From Chthoniobacterales bacterium (lineage in GTDB: Bacteria > Verrucomicrobiota > Verrucomicrobiia > Chthoniobacterales > UBA6821), in the NCBI GenBank assembly GCA_019747895.1, contig JAIEQF010000009.1, positions 1 through 63,245 on the forward strand: a stretch of 63,245 bases of DNA, written 5' to 3'. This document shows, piece after piece, positions 50,218-59,538 of this stretch (position 1 is its first letter; each line of letters starts with the position of its first letter). The position numbers and the translations under genes are program-made. The notes below the pieces were generated by a model. That model worked only from the letters and a program-made list of their open reading frames with translations. It was not told the origin of the DNA and made no database searches.

Positions 50218-50534
50218 TACGAGGCTGTAGACTATAGGCTATAGGCTGTAGGAAATACAGTACGTTTGTTTTTCCTAATTATAGTCAAATTACTTAGAAA
50301 TTACAGGGAAGAACGCAGGAATTTTTAGAAAAGGCCAGGCCGAAGACCGAGCGCTATCTAAACGATAACGTGACGGGATGAGAACACAGTCTTTTCCTAA
50401 AAAGGACAAGTCAATTGCTTGTAAGTTCTAAGTAATTTGACTATAATTTCAAAATATCTTGAGCTAGCAACAAGCAAACAAACAACAGCATCATTCCAAA
50501 ATTGATTCACGATTTTAAAAACCTACAGCCTATA
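50218..50534. repeat. Inverted heptamer arrays (AGNCTAY type) interrupted by a MITE
   Basis: GAGGCTGTAGACTATAGGCT and ATAGGCTGTAGG follow the gatB side; ACCTACAGCCTATAGC lies at 50520-50535. The inner sequence (ATCTTGAGCTAGCAACAAGC, AAAATTGATTCACGATTTTA) matches the uninterrupted copy at 53618-53797. The MITE at 50280 splits it. The 360-base spacer 50178-50538 holds nothing else. Confidence 0.88.
50280..50445 (+). mobile_element. 166-bp MITE, copy 4, inside a heptamer-array element
   Basis: Full-length copy with perfect 20-bp ends (one internal change, GAGAACACAG). It is nested in an array element whose uninterrupted relative is at 53.6-53.8 kb, so the MITE arrived later than the array element. 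Confidence 0.92.
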
Positions 50535-50538
50535 GCGT

Positions 50539-51378
50539 TCATTTCTTCTTCAGCGCATAATCCACCGCCTGAGAGAGGTCGAATTGTTTTAGTTCTTTCA
50601 TCACTTGAGGATCGTGTAAGAGCGCTTGAATATCTGGATCGTGAAAAACAGCAGGGATATTTCCGATCTTTATTTCATCTTGCAGTTCGCGATTATTCAA
50701 TACGTGATTCAATCTTGGATTCATCAAGAGCCGCTCAACATTTGGCGACTGGAGAAAGCGTTGAAACGCCTCTGGATCCTGCATGACCTTCATGCTCTTG
50801 CGCGTGTTTTCATAAAAAGCAGGCGAGAGCGGATCCGTAGAAATGAGAAATTGTCCCATAGGCCCCATTTCAAGCGACCTTTCGAGCCGCACGAGATTGC
50901 AAGCAAAGCTCTCATCTTTAAGAGGACAGCCTTTGCGTTGAGCCTCCATCAAGCGCATCTCTCCAAAAAGCCCTAAACTTCGAACGAGAGAAATCCCTCC
51001 CCACAAGAAAAAAAGTCCAAACAATAATCCGCAACAAGCCCCTCCTATTCCAAAAATAGTTTGGAACAACCCATGATGATGCTCGGTACGTTTCAATAAA
51101 AATCCTGCAAGCAGCGTTCCAAAAAAATAAATAGTCAAGCCAACGAGCGCCGCTATGGCTGTTGGAATGGCCGTGGAAGGGGTGCGAAAAAAAACGGCTA
51201 GTGCTGCACTCGTAGCAGCTGCTGCTGCAGAAGCGCCTATCCATGCGGCAATTAAGAGGAAGATTTTTACCATCCCGCGAATCATGCCCAGTCGCCATCC
51301 TCGCCACATCTCAAAAAGAAGCCAGGCAAGCGCTGCAATAAAGATCCAATGTTGCCACTCAGCAGAAGGTTTGATCAT
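50539..51378 (-). CDS. CvpA-like membrane protein
   Basis: The product is 279 residues. Four membrane helices lie in the first 150 residues (WHWIFIAALAWLLFEMWRGW-like start, GMVKIFLLIAAWIGASAAAA, IAALVGLTIYFFGTLLAGFL), the colicin V production (CvpA) fold. The soluble C-terminal half contains repeated helical phrases (NVERLLMNPRLNHVLNNREL, DPDIQALLHDPQVMKELKQF). Divergent from mreB. Its ATG directly follows a TGYAACC array on the minus strand. Confidence 0.75.
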   Translation of the reverse strand: MIKPSAEWQHWIFIAALAWLLFEMWRGWRLGMIRGMVKIFLLIAAWIGASAAAAATSAALAVFFRTPSTAIPTAIAALVGLTIYFFGTLLAGFLLKRTEHHHGLFQTIFGIGGACCGLLFGLFFLWGGISLVRSLGLFGEMRLMEAQRKGCPLKDESFACNLVRLERSLEMGPMGQFLISTDPLSPAFYENTRKSMKVMQDPEAFQRFLQSPNVERLLMNPRLNHVLNNRELQDEIKIGNIPAVFHDPDIQALLHDPQVMKELKQFDLSQAVDYALKKK

Positions 51379-51381
51379 GGA

Positions 51382-51460
51382 GACAGGTTACAGCTTACAG
51401 GTTGCAGGTTACAGGAAAAAAACGGGCGCACTCACTGCACTCTGCAAGCTGCAATCTGCT
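51382..51460. repeat. Heptamer arrays (TGYAACC type) in the cvpA/mreB spacer
   Basis: The plus strand reads GACAGGTTACAGCTTACAGG and TTGCAGGTTACAGG; the opposite arm, CTGCAAGCTGCAATCTGC, lies at 51440-51457. Confidence 0.82.
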
Positions 51461-51550
51461 CCTTTAGCTTGACGCTAAGCTTAATAAAATCTATCAAAGG
51501 GGACTACTTTTCTTTATCTAAAAACCGCAACTTTTTTTTCCTCTTTTTTT

Positions 51551-52594
51551 ATGTCTTTCTTTCACAAATTATTTGGAATTTTCTCCACAGATATTGGCAT
51601 TGATCTTGGCACTGCTAATACACTTGTTTATCTGAAGGATCATGGCGTTGTCTTGCGCGAACCTTCTATCGTTGCCGTCAAGGCAGGAACAACTCAAGTG
51701 CTGGCTGTAGGAGAGGAAGCAAAACGAATGTTAGGAAGAACACCTGGCAACATCACTGCCATCCGCCCTTTGAAAGATGGCGTCATTGCTGATTTTGAAA
51801 TTACAGAAGCGATGCTGCGCCACTTCATCACGAAAGCCCATGGAACGCGCCGTCTTATTCGGCCTCGCGTTGTAATTGCTGTTCCTAGCGGCATCACAGA
51901 AGTCGAAAAACGTGCTGTTAAAGATTCAGCGCTGCATGCAGGTGCACGCGAAGTTTATTTAATTGAAGAACCGATGGCCGCGGCTATTGGCGTTGGACTT
52001 CCTGTCACTGATCCTGCTGCTAATATGATTGTTGATATTGGTGGAGGAACAACGGAAGTGGCCATCATCTCCCTTGCTGGCATTGTTTTTAGCAGGAGCG
52101 TGCGTGTTGCAGGAGATGAACTCGATGAAGCCATCGTTAATTATATTAAACGCAGTTACAATATTCTCATCGGTGAACGGACCGCGGAAGATATCAAACT
52201 TCAAATCGGATCAGCTTTTCCTTTGGAAAAAGAGCTGACGATGAATGTTAAAGGACGTGACTTAGTCGCGGGATTGCCAAAAACAGTTACCATTACTTCT
52301 CAAGAAATTCGCGAAGCTTTATTAGAGCCGATCTCCACGATCGTTGATGCCGTGCGCATCACCTTGGAACGTTGCCCTCCTGAACTCTCTGCTGACCTCG
52401 TCGATCATGGAGTTGTTTTAGCAGGAGGAGGAGCTCTCCTTCGTGGCCTTGATCAACTGATCGCTCAAGAAACGGGACTGCCTGTCCATGTTGCTGAAGA
52501 TCCTTTGAGCGCTGTTGTTGAAGGAACAGGCCGCGCCCTTCAAGAGATTGAATTTCTCCGTGTTGTTGCTGCACAGGATCGGGCTAGAACTTAG
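51551..52594 (+). CDS. mreB: Rod-shape actin homologue MreB
   Basis: The product is 347 residues. Actin-fold nucleotide motifs are [20 protein letters not shown] (phosphate 1), [20 protein letters not shown] (phosphate 2) and [17 protein letters not shown] (adenosine). MreB filaments guide elongation-phase peptidoglycan synthesis. It opens the mreB-mreC-mreD-mrdA-rng cluster. Confidence 0.97.
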   Translation: MSFFHKLFGIFSTDIGIDLGTANTLVYLKDHGVVLREPSIVAVKAGTTQVLAVGEEAKRMLGRTPGNITAIRPLKDGVIADFEITEAMLRHFITKAHGTRRLIRPRVVIAVPSGITEVEKRAVKDSALHAGAREVYLIEEPMAAAIGVGLPVTDPAANMIVDIGGGTTEVAIISLAGIVFSRSVRVAGDELDEAIVNYIKRSYNILIGERTAEDIKLQIGSAFPLEKELTMNVKGRDLVAGLPKTVTITSQEIREALLEPISTIVDAVRITLERCPPELSADLVDHGVVLAGGGALLRGLDQLIAQETGLPVHVAEDPLSAVVEGTGRALQEIEFLRVVAAQDRART

Positions 52595-52615
52595 CGCTGT
52601 ATTGCTTCGCAACAC

Positions 52616-52778
52616 CGCGCTGTAACGAGTAGCGAGTAACGGGTAACGAGTGTTTTTAAAATTAATATCGTCCAGTATCCGGAGTTTTTATTTTTAAATT
52701 TCCTGTTTTTAAAATAAGCATTCTCAAAAAACGTTGCCTCAGAACCCGCCACTCGCTACTCGCAACTCGTTACTTTTT
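52616..52778. repeat. Inverted heptamer arrays (ACTCGYN type) between mreB and mreC
   Basis: GTAACGAGTAGCGAGTAACG and GGTAACGAGT follow mreB; CGCCACTCGCTACTCGCAAC and TCGTTACTTTTTCC lead to the mreC ATG. The arms are mirrored with a few substitutions, with a 100-base AT-rich spacer. Confidence 0.9.
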
Positions 52779-52780
52779 CC

Positions 52781-53578
52781 ATGCCTCGCTCTCGCCTCTT
52801 CATTATCTTAGCGCTGCTCCTAGTGACGCTCTTGTTTTCACTACTGAGCAGCCACATCTTGCAGCGAGCCCAAGAAGAAACCTTCGCTCTTTTTTCCCCA
52901 CTCTTTAGCTCGAGTGCTTTTGTAAAAAAACAGTTAGGAGGTCTTGGAAAACACCTCATGAGCCTGGATCAGCTGGATGCAGAGTACCAGCGACTCTTGT
53001 TAGAAAATAAAAAACTCCAGGCTGAAAACGACCTCTTGCGAGGATTAGAAGAAGAAAACATCAAGCTACGAGCGACGCTTGATTACCGCGAGCGTTCGGC
53101 TTTCAGATTGTTGCCAGCAACCGTGCTCACTCGCGACCATTCAGCTTGGTGGAATACGATTAAAATTAATCGTGGTTCAAAAGATGGCATCATGCCTGAC
53201 ATGCCTGTCATCACAGATCGAGGTCTCGTTGGCAAAACAACGGTTGTCACAGATCATTTGAGCATGGTGATGCTTGTTACCGACGAAGAATGTAAAGTTG
53301 CCGTTAAGGTCGAAGGAACACGAGAACAAGGCATCGAAAGCGGACTGAGGGCCTCTACTGGTGATTTGCAACTCTGCTTTTTAGATAAATTAGCCGAGTT
53401 AAAACCGGGGCAAAAAGTTTATACTGCTGGCGTGAGCGGCGGTATTTTTCCATCGGGAATTGAAGTAGGAACAGTAAAAAGTTTTCAAGCCCGCGAACTC
53501 GATGGACAAGCGATCCTGGATCCTGCTGCAGATTTAAATAATCTCGAAGATCTTTTTGTCATTGTGGGCGCGAAGTGA
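52781..53578 (+). CDS. mreC: Rod-shape protein MreC
   Basis: The product is 265 residues: one N-terminal membrane helix (about 5-27), a coiled coil (about 65-105, YQRLLLENKKLQAENDLLRG), then the periplasmic beta domains with typical phrases ATVLTRDHSAWWNTIKINRG, GLVGKTTVVTDHLSMVMLVT and TAGVSGGIFPSGIEVGTVKS. MreC links MreB and PBP2 in the periplasm. Confidence 0.95.
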   Translation: MPRSRLFIILALLLVTLLFSLLSSHILQRAQEETFALFSPLFSSSAFVKKQLGGLGKHLMSLDQLDAEYQRLLLENKKLQAENDLLRGLEEENIKLRATLDYRERSAFRLLPATVLTRDHSAWWNTIKINRGSKDGIMPDMPVITDRGLVGKTTVVTDHLSMVMLVTDEECKVAVKVEGTREQGIESGLRASTGDLQLCFLDKLAELKPGQKVYTAGVSGGIFPSGIEVGTVKSFQARELDGQAILDPAADLNNLEDLFVIVGAK

Positions 53579-53617
53579 GGCTGCCATAGAATCTATATCT
53601 TTATTTGGTAATGTAGC

Positions 53618-53797
53618 GTACTGCGCTATAAGGCTGTAGACTGTAGGCTGTAGACTGTAGACTGTAGGAAATGCAGCAGTTCATGTTATTCCAAAAAATC
53701 TTGAGCTAGTAACAAGCAAATAAAAATAGTGTCACTTCAAAATTGATTCACGATCTTAATAACCTACAGTCTACAGGCTACAGCCTATAGCCTTTCC
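53618..53797. repeat. Inverted heptamer arrays (AGNCTAY type) between mreC and mreD
   Basis: AGGCTGTAGACTGTAGGCTG and TAGACTGTAGACTGTAGG are mirrored by CCTACAGTCTACAGGCTACA and GCCTATAGCC just before the mreD ATG. This is the uninterrupted relative of the element at 50.2-50.5 kb; even the flank (CATAGAATCTATATCTTTAT) is shared. Confidence 0.92.
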
Positions 53798-53798
53798 C

Positions 53799-54338
53799 AT
53801 GAAAACCTTTTTCTCTTTTTTCTTCCTGCTCTTCCTGGTCGTTATCGCGCTCGTGCTGCAAGACACTTTTTCGGGAAACATTGGATTTTGTCAAATTGAT
53901 CTTTTCCTAGTCCCTGTCGTCTTTTGTTTTGGAGCACTAACCCTCTCTCTTCCTGCAGCACTATTTTTTGCCCTAATCACAGGAATGCTTGAAGGATTAA
54001 TGACACTTTCTTTTCATGCCCATCGTGCAGAAATTGGCATTACTTGGTTTGTTTTCTTTTTCATTGCCTGGGCTTTTTTGCTTCAATTTGTCACAGCGCT
54101 AACTGGCGGAATTAGATGGGAACTGCATGCTTTGGGGAGTGCTCTTTTTACAGCGTCTCTCCTCGCTGGAGAATGGATCTTGATCTCATGGCATCGCGAC
54201 TCCTTCAGTATCACCTCGATGACGATTTTCTTGATTGCCATTCCCTCCGCACTTTCTTTGCTTTTAGCACCACTCCTCTATTACGGCCTACAATTTTTAC
54301 TGCCGCCCAGCGGAAAGGTTGCAGGCAATCGATTGTAG
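53799..54338 (+). CDS. mreD: MreD-like membrane protein
   Basis: The product is 179 residues with five or six membrane helices and no strong motif, as usual for MreD. The assignment rests on size, topology and position between mreC and the PBP2 gene. The start follows the array by a few bases. Confidence 0.8.
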   Translation: MKTFFSFFFLLFLVVIALVLQDTFSGNIGFCQIDLFLVPVVFCFGALTLSLPAALFFALITGMLEGLMTLSFHAHRAEIGITWFVFFFIAWAFLLQFVTALTGGIRWELHALGSALFTASLLAGEWILISWHRDSFSITSMTIFLIAIPSALSLLLAPLLYYGLQFLLPPSGKVAGNRL

Positions 54339-54380
54339 GTGTTCTTTTCTACAAAAATCATTGGATTGTGAAGCGATGAA

Positions 54381-54487
54381 AGTTTGAGTGCTAGAAGTTT
54401 GAGTTTGAGTTTAATAGGCACTTCGCGCTTTATTACTACTAAAGCGAAGCCTAGCTAACTCAAACTCAAACTTCTAGCACTCAAACT
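54381..54487. repeat. Perfect 31-bp inverted repeat between mreD and mrdA
   Basis: AGTTTGAGTGCTAGAAGTTT and GAGTTTGAGTT (54381-54411) are exactly mirrored at 54457-54487. The 45-base loop holds a second nested stem (CTTCGCGCTTTA with TAAAGCGAAG). This spacer pair could form a very stable hairpin within the mre transcript. Confidence 0.9.
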
Positions 54488-54564
54488 GGTGACAAACGTA
54501 TATTGAATCTCAATTCTAATTTTGATTTCCATCCTAAAATAACCTTACTCTAGCATCTCTCACC

Positions 54565-56757
54565 GTGCATCGCAAATCATCACAAGCTCATCGCCAGATC
54601 ATTGTCTTATCAGGATTTGTCGTCGTTGCTTTTTGCATCTTAATTTTCAAGCTTTGGTATGTCCAAATTGTCTGTGGCGCTCGCTACAAAACAAAAATCC
54701 GAAATCACTCCGAACTTACCGTCCGCTTACCTGCTGTTCGCGGTGAAATCTGTGATCGCAATGGAATTCCACTGGTAGAAAATCGAGCAAGCCTTGAAGT
54801 TAATTTTTATCTTCCCGACATTGTTAAAGCCTTCAAAGAAAAAGAGGGATATCTTCCTATGGTGCATTATCGTGGCTTTGATCACGGAATGCCGATTAAC
54901 AAAGAAGAGCCTGACATTGTCAAAATTGTTAACTCTTCCATCATTCCGCGTCTCGAAAAATTAGGTCTTGCTGGCGATTACAACGCTCGCAAACTTCAAG
55001 TTCATTATCGGAACAACAGCGAAGTTCCCTTTTCTTATCAGCAGGATCTTGATTTTGAAACGATGGCTCGTTTCAGCGAAAACAATCTAGCCCTCCAAGG
55101 TGTTTCCGTAACGCTGCAGCCCGTCCGCCACTATGTCTATGGCGCCCTTGCTTCTCACCTGTTTGGTTATGTTGGTGTCCCTAAAGACATCGATCAAAAA
55201 GAAGCCCGCCAATTTAATTTTTATGAACCAGATCTTGTAGGGAAGGCCCAAATCGAATTGGCCTACAACGACTATCTCAAAGGCACGCCAGGCATTCGAA
55301 TTCTCCAACGGAATGCGCATGGACAAATTGAAGAAGAGACTCAAGAAACGGCACCAAAACAAGGCGCCACTGTTTATTTAACGATTGATGCAAGAATTCA
55401 ATATATCGCAGAGCAAGCTTTGCGCGTTGTTGGTCGCGGCGCGGCTGTCGTGGTTAATCCCAACAATGGAGAAATTTTAGCGATGGCTTCCGTCCCTTCG
55501 TTTGATCCCAATCAATTTATCCCAGCCATTTCAAAAAAAGATTGGGATATTTTAAGTAAAGATGAAACCGATCCTCTTACTGACCGGGCATTGAGTGCCT
55601 ATGCACCTGGATCAACTTTTAAACTCTGTACGGCGTTGGCGGGCATTCACGCTGGAATCGAAGATCAGCAATTTACCTGCACGGGAGGAGTTCAATATGG
55701 TGACAAGTTTATGAAATGTTGGGTCCTGACGGCCACCCCTCCACAAGCGCCGCATGGCAAGCAAGGATTGAGCGATGCGATCAAGCATTCTTGCAACGCC
55801 TTTTTTTATCAATATGGAAATGCTGCAGGTATTGACCAAATTGATGCCGTTGGCACGATGTTAGGCTTAGGCCAACGAACGGGATTGCCCCTCAATGAGG
55901 CCACGGGTGTTCTTCCTGGCCCCGCCTGGCTTGCAGCCAATGCCCCGCGAGAACGTTGGACAGCAGGCTATACGGCTAACGTCGCGATTGGCCAAGGATT
56001 TGTTTTGGCAACGCCTGTTCAAATGGCCATGACTGCTGTCGCTGTTGCTAACAAAGGAATTTGTTATCAACCTCAGTTGGTAGAAAAAGTCGTCGATAAA
56101 GATGGAAAGGTCCTCGAAGAAAACCAACCTCAAATTCGTACCGACTTAAAAAAAGAGGGCTTTACCGAAGCGCAAATTGAAAAAGTCCGCCTCGGCATGC
56201 GCAAGGTCGTCAATGACGAGGGCGGCACAGCGAGAAAAGCACGACTCAAAGATGTGATCGTCGCCGGAAAGACAGGAACAGCGCAATTCTGGCGCGGGCG
56301 CAACAAAGACAATCACACCTGGTTCCTTTGTTTTGCTCCCTATGATGATCCCAAGTATGTTGTCGCTGTTTTGGTCCAAGGAGCAAAGTCAGGTGGCGGT
56401 GTGGCAGCACCCGTCGGAGCTAAAATTTTAGAAGAAATTTTTGCTATGGAGGCTGGCAAAGAGGTCAAACTCACTTCGCTTCCCCCAGCTATTGGCAATT
56501 TCAAACACATTGCAAGTATCGACTTTAAGGACTCTACCCCTTCTAGTTTTGGCGCCGATACCGACAATGGAGATTCGCCGATGGATGCTTCTCCTGAAAG
56601 TAACGTTTCAAAAAATTCTGCAGCGACCCCTGACATTAATGAGGGAGGGGATGCTCAAGGCCATGTCAAAAATAGACCTCAAGCACAAGACGGCCTTCAA
56701 AAATTCTTTAATTTCTTGGGAGGCGGCCGCTCTGCGGCTGATCAAAAGAGGCGATAA
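54565..56757 (+). CDS. mrdA: Penicillin-binding protein 2
   Basis: The product is 730 residues from GTG. One N-terminal membrane helix (about 10-32), a dimerisation/pedestal domain beginning VRLPAVRGEICDRNGIPLVE, then the transpeptidase domain: SxxK in APGSTFKLCTALAG (Ser ~350), SxN in KHSCNAFFYQYGN, KTG in VAGKTGTAQFWRG (~568). It crosslinks peptidoglycan in the elongasome. The ~100-residue C-terminal extension is Ser/Asp/Gln-rich and probably disordered; it lies outside the catalytic core. Confidence 0.95.
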   Translation: MHRKSSQAHRQIIVLSGFVVVAFCILIFKLWYVQIVCGARYKTKIRNHSELTVRLPAVRGEICDRNGIPLVENRASLEVNFYLPDIVKAFKEKEGYLPMVHYRGFDHGMPINKEEPDIVKIVNSSIIPRLEKLGLAGDYNARKLQVHYRNNSEVPFSYQQDLDFETMARFSENNLALQGVSVTLQPVRHYVYGALASHLFGYVGVPKDIDQKEARQFNFYEPDLVGKAQIELAYNDYLKGTPGIRILQRNAHGQIEEETQETAPKQGATVYLTIDARIQYIAEQALRVVGRGAAVVVNPNNGEILAMASVPSFDPNQFIPAISKKDWDILSKDETDPLTDRALSAYAPGSTFKLCTALAGIHAGIEDQQFTCTGGVQYGDKFMKCWVLTATPPQAPHGKQGLSDAIKHSCNAFFYQYGNAAGIDQIDAVGTMLGLGQRTGLPLNEATGVLPGPAWLAANAPRERWTAGYTANVAIGQGFVLATPVQMAMTAVAVANKGICYQPQLVEKVVDKDGKVLEENQPQIRTDLKKEGFTEAQIEKVRLGMRKVVNDEGGTARKARLKDVIVAGKTGTAQFWRGRNKDNHTWFLCFAPYDDPKYVVAVLVQGAKSGGGVAAPVGAKILEEIFAMEAGKEVKLTSLPPAIGNFKHIASIDFKDSTPSSFGADTDNGDSPMDASPESNVSKNSAATPDINEGGDAQGHVKNRPQAQDGLQKFFNFLGGGRSAADQKRR

Positions 56758-56864
56758 GAATAGCCACAAAGAGCGCACAGAAATCAAAGAAAAAAGCAGG
56801 TCTTTAATTCCTAGAATTTTTTTATAAAAAATTCTTTTTTGTGTTCTTTGTGGCTAATTTCTTC
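56758..56864. repeat. Imperfect inverted repeat (CACAAAG type) after mrdA
   Basis: GAATAGCCACAAAGAGCGCA at 56758 is mirrored by TTTTGTGTTCTTTGTGGCTA near 56836-56855. An inner AT-rich stem (AGAATTTTTT/AAAAAATTCT) matches the inner part of the element at 12.1 kb (TTCTAG/GAATTTT). Confidence 0.75.
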
Positions 56865-57032
56865 TTCTTTTCCTGACGCGCATTGCTATTAAGCAGAACA
56901 TCTCGTGTCGATTTATCATGCAGCCATAAGATGGTTTCTTCGCAGCAACTTTAGCCGTTACATTATCAAAAAATTTGATACAATCGTAACCTTATTCCCC
57001 CTTTAAATTAAAACCTCTCAACTTTTCTTACC

Positions 57033-58616
57033 TTGAATGTCATTGAAACTGTTAAACGCTTTTTAGGAGTCCGCAAAAAAGGCCCTAAAATCAAACTCAT
57101 CATCAGCTCTGAAAAGCTCGAAAAGCGCGTTGCCCTTATGGAAGATGGGCAGCTGGAAGAATATTCCATCGAGCGAGAAACCGATCGCAATATTGTTGCC
57201 GGAATCTTTAAAGGCAAAGTGCGCAATATTGAACATGGCCTGAAAGCGATGTTTGTTGATATTGGCTACGAAAAAAACGCATTCCTGCATTTTTGGGATG
57301 CGATACCGGCAGCCCTCGACAGCGGGATTGAAGCGGTACAACGCTCCAACACTTCTTCTGTTGCTAAGAAAAAAATCACGGCTAAAGATATTCCTTCCAT
57401 TTATCCTGTTGGCTCCGAAGTGATGGTTCAAGTCACCAAAGGCCCTATTGGCAACAAAGGCCCACGCGTCACAACAAACATCAGCTTGGCAGGCCGCTAC
57501 ATGGTTCTCATGCCGTTTAACGACCAATGCGGCATCTCGCGTAAAATTGAAGACTCCAAAGAACGTCAGCGCCTTCGCAAAATCCTCACAGAACTCTCCA
57601 TTCCAGATGGAATGGGAGTCATCATTCGCACCGCAGGAGATGGGCAGAAGGCTCGTTTTTTCGTTCGCGATCTTTCCCTCCTACTCGATCAGTGGAAGCA
57701 GATAGAAACAGGAATGAAGGAAAAGCCGACAGCGAGCACGCTCATGCTAGAGCCCGACATTATTGCGCGCACCGTTCGAGATTTTCTGACGGAGACGGTT
57801 GATGAAGTTCAGATTGATGACCTGAAAGAAGTCGAGCGGATGCAATCGCTCGTCTCTTCCATCTCAAAGCGTGCGAAGAAAGCCATCCACCACTACAGCG
57901 GCGCCCAACCGATCTTTGATCATTTTGGCGTTCAGGCCCAAATTGACAAAGCCTTCTTACGTCAAGTCTGGTTGCCTTGTGGAGGATATCTCGTCATTGA
58001 TGAAACGGAAGCGATGATCACGGTTGATGTAAACACCGGCCGCAACAAGGGAACCAAGGATATGGAAAAAACCTTGCTTCAAACGAATCTCGAAGCCGTC
58101 GATGAAATTGTCCGCCAACTCCGCTTGCGCAACATTGGGGGATTGATTGTTTGCGACTTCATTGATATGAAGAGCCGCCGCGATCAGCAAGCCGTCTATC
58201 ACCGCATGCGCGATCGCCTCAAGCGCGACAAAGCTCGTACGCACGTCCTTCCGATTTCTGCACTTGGCCTGATGGAAATGACGCGCCAGCGCGCTCAAGA
58301 GAGCCTCTCCAGCTCTCACTACAGCTCCTGCACTTATTGTGGCGGCAAAGGCGTTGTGAAGAGCGTGATGACAATGAGTGTTGAACTCCAACGCGCGTTG
58401 CACACACTCATGAAACGTCACCAAGACGAAGTTCATGAATTTAAAGTCACTGTTCACCCTGACCTCCTTGCTCGACTTCGCAATGAAGATGATGAACTCC
58501 TAGCTGACATCCAACGCCGCTACTCCAGCCGCTTGACCTTCCGCAGCGATCCATCCCTCCACATCGAAAAATTTATTGTTGAAAATGCGCTAACGAATCA
58601 GGAACTGAGCGTCTGA
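57033..58616 (+). CDS. rng: Ribonuclease G/E
   Basis: The product is 527 residues from a TTG start. An S1 domain (about 40-145, with an insertion) is followed by the RNase H-like and DNase I-like catalytic parts: the metal-binding aspartates are in AMITVDVNTGRNKG and VCDFIDMKSRRD, and the zinc-link cysteines are in SSCTYCGGKG (~431). It processes rRNA and mRNA 5' ends. The C-terminal degradosome scaffold of RNase E is absent, so it is RNase G-like. RNase G is often encoded beside mreBCD. Confidence 0.94.
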   Translation: MNVIETVKRFLGVRKKGPKIKLIISSEKLEKRVALMEDGQLEEYSIERETDRNIVAGIFKGKVRNIEHGLKAMFVDIGYEKNAFLHFWDAIPAALDSGIEAVQRSNTSSVAKKKITAKDIPSIYPVGSEVMVQVTKGPIGNKGPRVTTNISLAGRYMVLMPFNDQCGISRKIEDSKERQRLRKILTELSIPDGMGVIIRTAGDGQKARFFVRDLSLLLDQWKQIETGMKEKPTASTLMLEPDIIARTVRDFLTETVDEVQIDDLKEVERMQSLVSSISKRAKKAIHHYSGAQPIFDHFGVQAQIDKAFLRQVWLPCGGYLVIDETEAMITVDVNTGRNKGTKDMEKTLLQTNLEAVDEIVRQLRLRNIGGLIVCDFIDMKSRRDQQAVYHRMRDRLKRDKARTHVLPISALGLMEMTRQRAQESLSSSHYSSCTYCGGKGVVKSVMTMSVELQRALHTLMKRHQDEVHEFKVTVHPDLLARLRNEDDELLADIQRRYSSRLTFRSDPSLHIEKFIVENALTNQELSV

Positions 58617-58629
58617 GGGGAGGCGAAGA

Positions 58630-58905
58630 GAATGGCCACAAAGAAATCGTAGGCGTTCAGTTGCTTGGTAAAGAGCACGCTTCGTAAAACTTGTTATTGT
58701 AGAAAGTTGAGATGTTGAGCCGCTGCCAAAAGCAGCTGTTGAGCGCCGCTGGCGCGGCTGTTGAGAAGAAACCATCCTTTCAACCCCTCAATAAAAACCT
58801 TTATTAACAAAAAGCGGTTTCTTTTTCAAAACCGGTCGTCTGAACGGATGCAAGAAATCAAAAAAAGAATCTTTTCTTTATCTTGGATTTCTTTGTGGCT
58901 AATTC
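58630..58905. repeat. Nested repeats after rng: CACAAAG arms around repeat S
   Basis: GAATGGCCACAAAGAAATC at 58630-58648 is mirrored by GATTTCTTTGTGGCTAATTC at 58886-58905. Between them lies repeat S (58654-58762: TTCAGTTGCTTGGTAAAGAG, GTTGAGATGTTGAGCCGCTG, GCAGCTGTTGAGCGCCGCTG), the uninterrupted relative of 20432-20559. The right arm overlaps the 3' end of the DUF2062 gene. Confidence 0.75.
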
Positions 58906-59378
58906 TTTTTGCAGCGTGCCCTCTCCCGCTGCAGCATCCAAAAAAGCGATAGACCATAGGTAAGGAGTGAGATAGGAAGAGCAATGGCAATGGTTCCAAC
59001 GAGGAGAGGCAGGCCAACATCAATAAAGTTGTTCCATTGCATGATCTCCGACATGCGAAAATCAGTTCTTACCATTTTTGGAGCAAAGGCATGCGGATTG
59101 CTCAAGATCCAGTGGCCCACTTGAAACTCAAGACGCCAAAGGAGAGGCCACATCCAAAAATAAAGGTCGTGTAGCGTTACTCCAACAACGGCTGCAATCG
59201 TATTAGAACCAGTAAGCCACGCTGCTCCTATAGCAACGAGCGTTTTAAAACCAAACGGAGGGAAAAATCCAAAGAAAACTCCGATGGATAACCCGCCTGC
59301 CATTGCGTGAGGCCGATCCCGCTGTTCGATGAACCGCATCCAAAGTTCGCGAAGATGATTTAAGAAACGTTGAAACAT
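58899..59378 (-). CDS. DUF2062 membrane protein
   Basis: The product is 159 residues with three membrane helices. The signature AMAGGLSIGVFFGFFPPFGF followed by KTLVAIGAAWLTGSNTIAAV is that of DUF2062 proteins, of unknown biochemical function and often near envelope-synthesis genes. It converges on rng. Its ATG follows an ACTCGCC-type array. Confidence 0.85.
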   Translation of the reverse strand: MFQRFLNHLRELWMRFIEQRDRPHAMAGGLSIGVFFGFFPPFGFKTLVAIGAAWLTGSNTIAAVVGVTLHDLYFWMWPLLWRLEFQVGHWILSNPHAFAPKMVRTDFRMSEIMQWNNFIDVGLPLLVGTIAIALPISLLTYGLSLFWMLQRERARCKKN

Positions 59379-59384
59379 GAGAGA

Positions 59385-59530
59385 AAAAGTAACGGGTGGC
59401 GAGTAGCGAGTGGCGAGTCCTGAGATAACATTTTTTAGAGAAAACTTATTTTGAAAATGTAACTTCGAAAAACTGATTTATTATTGATCTTAAAACACCC
59501 GCTACCCGCTACTCGCCACTCGTTACTTTT
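59385..59530. repeat. Inverted heptamer arrays (ACTCGYN type) between DUF2062 and M29 genes
   Basis: AAAAGTAACGGGTGGCGAGT and AGCGAGTGGCGAGT (59385-59418) face ACCCGCTACCCGCTACTCGC and CACTCGTTACTTTT (59497-59530). The two 34-base arms are complementary with four differences. Confidence 0.9.
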
Positions 59531-59538
59531 CTTTGAGG

